In this document: in pieces, positions 47,301 through 50,170 of the stretch
How positions within the stretch are numbered: the first letter of the stretch is position 1
How the letters are laid out: every line of letters begins with the position of its first letter
Assembly: GCA_963702765.1 (NCBI GenBank)
Contig: CAVPEB010000041.1
Span: 1 to 50,170 of the forward strand
Origin: DATMNR01 sp963702765
GTDB taxonomy: Bacteria; Chloroflexota; Ktedonobacteria; Ktedonobacterales; Ktedonobacteraceae
Length of the DNA stretch: 50,170 bases
Direction: 5' to 3'
Program-made: the position numbers and the translations under genes
Notes under the pieces: generated by a model
What the model was told of the DNA's origin: nothing
The model's database searches: none
The model's input: only the letters and a program-made list of their open reading frames with translations

Positions 47301-47708
47301 ACGGGCCGCCGCCAGCAAGCGTTGACGTGCAGTGGCTTCATCACGCCCTACGAGGTCCACGTATACAATCGGCCCAAGCAGCCCGTTTACTTCACATGGC
47401 TGGACACGCACCGGGATGAGCAGGCTTTGCTCTCCTTTGGGATCGTGTCGAAAGGCTGCTGCCCATTCTGGTTGTGTATAGAGGGAACTCAGGTATTGAG
47501 GAGACAAGACAGCGATCATACGCGGGGCAAGCGTGAGTGCACGATCCATCTGGATGACGAAATTGCTGCCGGGTAAAAAGTCCCACGCCTGTACGATAAC
47601 GGAATAGGCTGCTTCTTCCAATTGCCAGGCAATCCATTCAGCCCAGCGCAGATCGGCTCCGTTATAGCTGATGAAAAAGTCTCTTTGATCCTGCTGGCTC
47701 ATAGACAA
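44340..47708 (-). CDS. TIR, NB-ARC-like, FHA and Ser/Thr kinase membrane protein
   Basis: 1122 residues. Domain order: TIR 9-140 (RDFFISYNGADLRWAEWIAW, Glu81 in QPEWAAAF at the place of the NADase Glu); an NB-ARC-like part 180-340 that starts LGREQILQEL and has a Walker-B-like HWLLVLDRVHD but no GxxGxGKT where the P-loop should be; FHA 353-436 (VTVGRAS, DPSVSSHHA, TQSTNGTLL); an active-looking kinase 478-745 (GQGGFAEVYLG, Lys510, HRD 600-602, DFG 620-622); a long Pro/Ser-rich linker; and five or six membrane helices from about 930. It likely senses a signal, phosphorylates partners that its FHA reads, and may consume NAD+. The kinase closely resembles the one at 3.9 kb. The gene is alone on its strand. 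Confidence 0.88.
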   Translation of the reverse strand: MSMSQQDQRDFFISYNGADLRWAEWIAWQLEEAAYSVIVQAWDFLPGSNFVIQMDRALTLAPRMIAVLSPQYLSSLYTQPEWAAAFRHDPKGEQSLLIPVRVQPCEVNGLLGPIVYVDLVGRDEATARQRLLAAARHERAKPAQAPAFPQTMQHTISKQRNFPGDVPPIWKVPHQRDPLFLGREQILQELHTSLATVPHVLLFEPAHVREADSDGATDTAVEYAYRFQSDYQVIAWIQANSREALRSDLLSLATALHLPQEDPPDQDPLRVVVQWLRTHQHWLLVLDRVHDKEVLSPLMPLPQQGHLLLVTSTRSLEAVAPLIELNQVPWEEQIMLTQLSQVVGAALQGPEGRIPLGLEPVTVGRASTNQIVLRDPSVSSHHATIALKDQAYWVTDTQSTNGTLLHQQRLVPQVPSKLHPGDTIRFGNITCTYEVLERPSRSLVSFPSSEQENTSTGASPLSPPSVERQHQDRVGQRFGNYRLSRLIGQGGFAEVYLGEHIYLDTQTAIKVLHTQLAGQDVEQFRQEARTIAHLEHPHIVRLLDFGVEGTTPYLIMSYAPNGTMRERYPKGTRLPLEQVVFYVKQIAQALQYAHDRKIIHRDIKPENMLFGPEDQVVLSDFGIALVSQSSRYQQPNDMAGTIAYMAPEQIAAHPRPASDQYSLGIVIYEWLCGERPFHGSFTEIAVKQQLVAPASLCEKIPGLSSDVEQVVMTALAKDPKGRFGSMRALANALEQASLAVQDVPFVQLNNMALSIPQDASTLPDPLMQNAPESSPTELEQKQPFLKTPEPIQENGEGYIEILPQVLSDNPSHHIDEKETVPPPSYEEVHALPSSEIPSLMGESASLDAIAAHSEASLSSTHNPNSSIPMAPEPPSSSPFSPPESNLLMNAPQSQAGADDALNSGRSGTEISTAQTSDETVNPWALGKRQIIAMVIGIVICSVVNYLIAVLLVSNYHGGYELWSTNFFIMGANILLGLIVVVPLFFATKFGPLVGLVCVLPGALSGYYLSQNINTSVLNPPSWYDFASLALLGFLSGLAFLRTQGRYNTRRNLATAIITSFIGLVVYTLFLMISDIIVHQSYWFYPFGFTLATFLVASFVALILLPILLIISNNTGSRNISTE

Positions 47709-48262
47709 CCCCTTCTGCCATGGTCTTCAGCATGTGATATCAGGTCCGGTGAATTACTCATAAAACGGTCAGCAATTGAACCATTCAGATACGAATTTCA
47801 GGCAAGTTCATACCGCTCTGATGTCCTAGTTGAACAACAAACGTCTAGGCGAACCTCACATGAGGCATAGCATTTTGCTGAGAAATTGCTCTTCATGTCC
47901 CTGACTGGTGCTGTGTATCTAGTACTACATTACTGGATTTGCGTGATTATCCTCGGAAGCGGAAACTCTTCCAAAATCTCTCTCTAGTATAAGCGCTTGG
48001 GAGGGCTAGTTCAAGAGGGAGAAAAAACAGGCAAGGTAGATTGATGACGTATTGCCCACGTTCCCCATTCGTACGAAACTTTTTAGATCATTGAGTTTCG
48101 ACTTACGTGGCAGTTCTAATAACACTTGTAGACTGATACTGCTGGGCGTCAGTTTTAATTAACCACCGTTTTCTGAAGTTTTCATGCTGGTTTACTGTTT
48201 CTTTTGTCGCTCGGTTGCTATGTATCAACAACTTGCCGTTGTCTCCTTCGCAGAAAACGGAC
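47709..48262. other. Intergenic, no gene recognised
   Basis: The upstream region of the TIR-kinase gene followed by AT-rich sequence up to a MITE. No family-like protein in any frame. Confidence 0.35.
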
Positions 48263-48412
48263 CAGCCTGTTGAAAAACTCCACTGATGAGTTCGCAAAAA
48301 TGCGAAATAGTATGTTTTGCTGCCAAATTACTGCGTATAGGTCTCCTATGAGCGTGGTTTTCGATGTTTTTCTTCTTCGTAAAACTCTGCAATAGAGTTT
48401 TTCAACAGGCTG
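48263..48412. mobile_element. 150-bp MITE with 18-bp terminal repeats
   Basis: CAGCCTGTTGAAAAACTC at the left end is perfectly inverted at 48395-48412. The flanks show a 4-bp target duplication, GGAC on both sides. No coding capacity. The terminal sequence resembles ends seen in IS5/IS1182-type elements, which would move it in trans; no such element is in the window. Confidence 0.85.
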
Positions 48413-48501
48413 GGACGTTTGTTAAGACAGGATAGTTCAGATAATCGGCCGATTTTGCAACGCATCAATCAGTCTTCTTCTCCATTTCCTTCCTTTTCTT
48501 C

Positions 48502-48560
48502 TTGACAAAGTAGCCAATCACGCTCTATCATCTCCGATAGATGAACGAAAATTGTTCGTT
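48502..48560 (+). promoter_or_regulatory. Promoter and probable TetR operator
   Basis: TTGACA (48502-48507) and TATCAT (48526-48531) have an 18-bp spacer. A palindrome AACGAA-AATTG-TTCGTT (48544-48560) follows at the expected transcription start and fits an autoregulatory operator. Confidence 0.65.
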
Positions 48561-48596
48561 ATAGTAATTATGTTCATCGAATGGATAACCAGACTC

Positions 48597-49235
48597 ATGG
48601 GGATCAAACAACGTCGAGAGCGGGAACGACAAGAGATCCGGCAGAGCATTCTCTCCGCCACACGCGAGATTGCCGCCGAAGAAGGCTGGCAAGCGGTCAC
48701 GACTCGCAAAGTGGCCGAGCGTATTGAGTATAGCCAGTCAACCATCTACGACTACTTTGAGAACAAAGAGATGCTGCTGCTCGCGCTCCTGCGCTCCGGC
48801 TATGAGCAATTGGTCGAGGTGATGCAGGTGGCTTTCGCCTCCACGAATGATCCAGAGGTACGCTTGCTCGCCATGACCGAAGCCTACTGGGACTTTGCCT
48901 TTCGCTCGCCCGAGTTGTACCAGGTGATGCATGGCTTAGCAGGAATCTCCTTTGGCAGGTATGGACACCCTGAGACGCCAGTCGAGATCAGACAAAGCTT
49001 TGGCTTAGCGCGTGAGGCTATCCAGCAGTGGGCCGAAGTCAAGGGAGTCGAGAGAGCAGACCTCACGGATCTGGTGGAAGCTCGCCGGGGCATCATCCAT
49101 GGGCTAATTACTCTGGCTATGGCGGGCCGCATTGCCGGGGGGCCAGAGCGTGTCAAATACCTTTTGCAGGAGACGATGAAGGATCTGCTCTTCGCCTGGA
49201 GCCACCGTCCAGCCGGTTCATCGCTCATGCAGTAG
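48597..49235 (+). CDS. TetR/AcrR-family transcriptional regulator
   Basis: 212 residues from MGIKQRRERERQ. The N-terminal domain is SILSATREIAAEEGWQAVTT and RKVAERIEYSQSTIYDYFEN, a standard TetR helix-turn-helix. The ligand domain resembles TetR_C WHG members (AYWDFAFRSPELYQVMHGL, ARRGIIHGLITLAMAGR). The ATG at 48597 is chosen because the extra upstream codons are not family-like. It is followed after 21 bp by a monooxygenase-type gene, which it probably controls together with itself. Confidence 0.9.
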   Translation: MGIKQRRERERQEIRQSILSATREIAAEEGWQAVTTRKVAERIEYSQSTIYDYFENKEMLLLALLRSGYEQLVEVMQVAFASTNDPEVRLLAMTEAYWDFAFRSPELYQVMHGLAGISFGRYGHPETPVEIRQSFGLAREAIQQWAEVKGVERADLTDLVEARRGIIHGLITLAMAGRIAGGPERVKYLLQETMKDLLFAWSHRPAGSSLMQ

Positions 49236-49256
49236 TGGATTCAAGAGGAGAAATCT

Positions 49257-49577
49257 ATGCGTATTTCCAAAGAGGACAATCTGGTCACATTGATCAACGT
49301 CTTTGAGACGACCCCTGAGCAGCAGCAGACACTTGTCGATCAGTGGGTTCGCTTCACCGAAGAGATAAGGAATGAGCCTGGTTACGTCGGGACAGCATTG
49401 CACAAAAGCACAGATGGCACCCGTGTTATCAACTATGCACACTGGAGATCTCAGGCGGACTTTGATGCCTTCCTGAAAAAACATGGCGTAGACTTCGCGC
49501 AGTTTGGTCAGAACTCCTCGCGCATCGATCCCCACACCTACGACGTCGTCTATCTCGATGAGCCAGCAAGGAGTTAA
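49257..49577 (+). CDS. Antibiotic biosynthesis monooxygenase (ABM) domain protein
   Basis: 106 residues with AGAGGAG before the ATG. VTLINVFETTPEQQQTLVDQ, EPGYVGTALHKSTDGTRV and INYAHWRSQADFDAFLKK are the ferredoxin-like ABM signature. Members are cofactor-poor oxygenases or heme-degrading enzymes; the substrate cannot be read. The second gene of a TetR-led operon, perhaps a detoxification unit. Confidence 0.9.
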   Translation: MRISKEDNLVTLINVFETTPEQQQTLVDQWVRFTEEIRNEPGYVGTALHKSTDGTRVINYAHWRSQADFDAFLKKHGVDFAQFGQNSSRIDPHTYDVVYLDEPARS

Positions 49578-49595
49578 TTGGCAGAGCATGCATCC

Positions 49596-49631
49596 GAGCG
49601 GGAGAGAGTAGCGAGGAACGTTCTCCCGCTC
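49596..49631 (+). terminator. Hairpin after the TetR/ABM operon
   Basis: GAGCGGGAGA pairs with TCTCCCGCTC around a 16-nt loop, 19 bp after the stop codon. No good U-tract follows. Confidence 0.6.
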
Positions 49632-49727
49632 ATCTGAGCCGCGAGTGGATGGTGTCTCTTCTCTTTGTCCCAAAAAGCCACCGATTTGTAAGACGGATTG
49701 AAAATCTAAAATTACGGTTGGTCGTTA

Positions 49728-50080
49728 ACATGAAGGTTCGGAAAGAAACGAGCGTAAATATGCTGAGCTTCTACGGATTACTCGATACTTTGGCCACTTC
49801 CTACCGAAAGTTTGGCCACACAGGTTGAAAGGCATCGACTGGCTCTATTGGCAGCACCATCGACTCTTATGCCAAATGAGTCTTTCTCAGAAAAACGGGT
49901 CAAATTTTGATGCTCATGCGCTCTTACAAGCCGTTTCACGCCCCCTCGCAATCCATGGCCAAACTTTCGGTAGGAAACGGCCACACTTTTTGGGTAATCC
50001 GTAGCGTCGGAACAATCGCGTTAAAAACATGTACATGAAGGTTCGGAAGGAAAAGTTCTGTCATCGCCCAAATATGCTGA
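49728..50080. repeat. Near-direct repeats flanking the right-end element
   Basis: ACATGAAGGTTCGGAA then (A/G)GAAA occurs at 49728-49748 and 50033-50053, and AAATATGCTGA at 49756-49766 and 50070-50080. They flank the inverted-repeat element on both sides, too long for a simple target duplication. Confidence 0.75.
49771..50004. mobile_element. 234-bp element with about 48-bp terminal inverted repeats
   Basis: CTACGGATTAC starts the left arm and its complement GTAATCCGTAG ends the right. Both arms share CCTACCGAAAGTTTGGCCA further in, with a diverged stretch between. No coding sequence inside was accepted. It is a MITE or an insertion-sequence relic. Confidence 0.75.
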
Positions 50081-50170
50081 AGAAGACGATTTCTCGATCA
50101 AAGAACAGCATATGAGGCACAAGCGGAAAAATAAGGTGTCAGGATATATTGACCAGGAATGAGGGTATGG

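Overview
The window looks like a piece of a Ktedonobacteria (Chloroflexota) chromosome. The main evidence is two very similar Ser/Thr kinase domains beginning with the GQxFGNYRL and GQGG(Y/F)AEVYLG signatures usual in that class, large kinase fusions, many decayed insertion sequences, and frequent GTG/TTG starts. This placement is inference; no rRNA or tRNA gene was seen. No CRISPR array was seen.

Layout. 1-2.5 kb: the 5' end of a membrane protein, a DoxX-like gene, a coupled pair of small membrane proteins and a tyrosine-recombinase remnant, all minus strand. 2.8-8.5 kb: a sigma-70-like gene, a triple hairpin, a receptor-like kinase fused to an oligopeptide-binding domain, and a YciI/DGPF gene coupled to an ECF42-type sigma factor. 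8.5-9.3 kb: a cluster of palindromic repeats surrounding a GIY-YIG nuclease gene. 9.3-19 kb: mostly metabolic and membrane genes (LLM oxidoreductase, methyltransferase, Ca2+/cation antiporter plus glycosyltransferase operon, secreted phosphoesterase, aldehyde dehydrogenase, TspO-like protein) and a frameshifted coiled-coil gene.

19-24.5 kb is a scrap yard: a recQ copy that ends at its Walker A motif, a decayed DDE transposase, a RibD-type reductase, an intact-looking IS3-family element, and gene tails stranded on both sides of it. 24.9-28.1 kb carries an unusual protease group: a metzincin-type metalloprotease, an effector-associated-domain (EAD1-like) trypsin protease, and a small helical protein. 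28.3-30.9 kb holds a pentapeptide-repeat/channel gene between a solitary IS630 end and a complete IS630-like element. 30.9-36.7 kb has the best candidate for a new system: a 44-bp-overlapping pair, a P-loop NTPase with a possible nuclease N-terminus and a HEAT/TPR-like protein, divergent from a tyrosine recombinase whose upstream region carries three copies of an 11-bp motif. A full-length RecQ helicase follows.

39-43.8 kb has a decayed serine recombinase, a dead IS630 copy and a five-gene minus-strand operon led by an ArsR repressor with a clear operator/promoter and a probably leaderless start. 44.3-47.7 kb encodes a giant TIR, P-loop-less NB-ARC-like, FHA, kinase, transmembrane protein. 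The right end has a 150-bp MITE with target duplication, a TetR/monooxygenase operon and a second inverted-repeat element.
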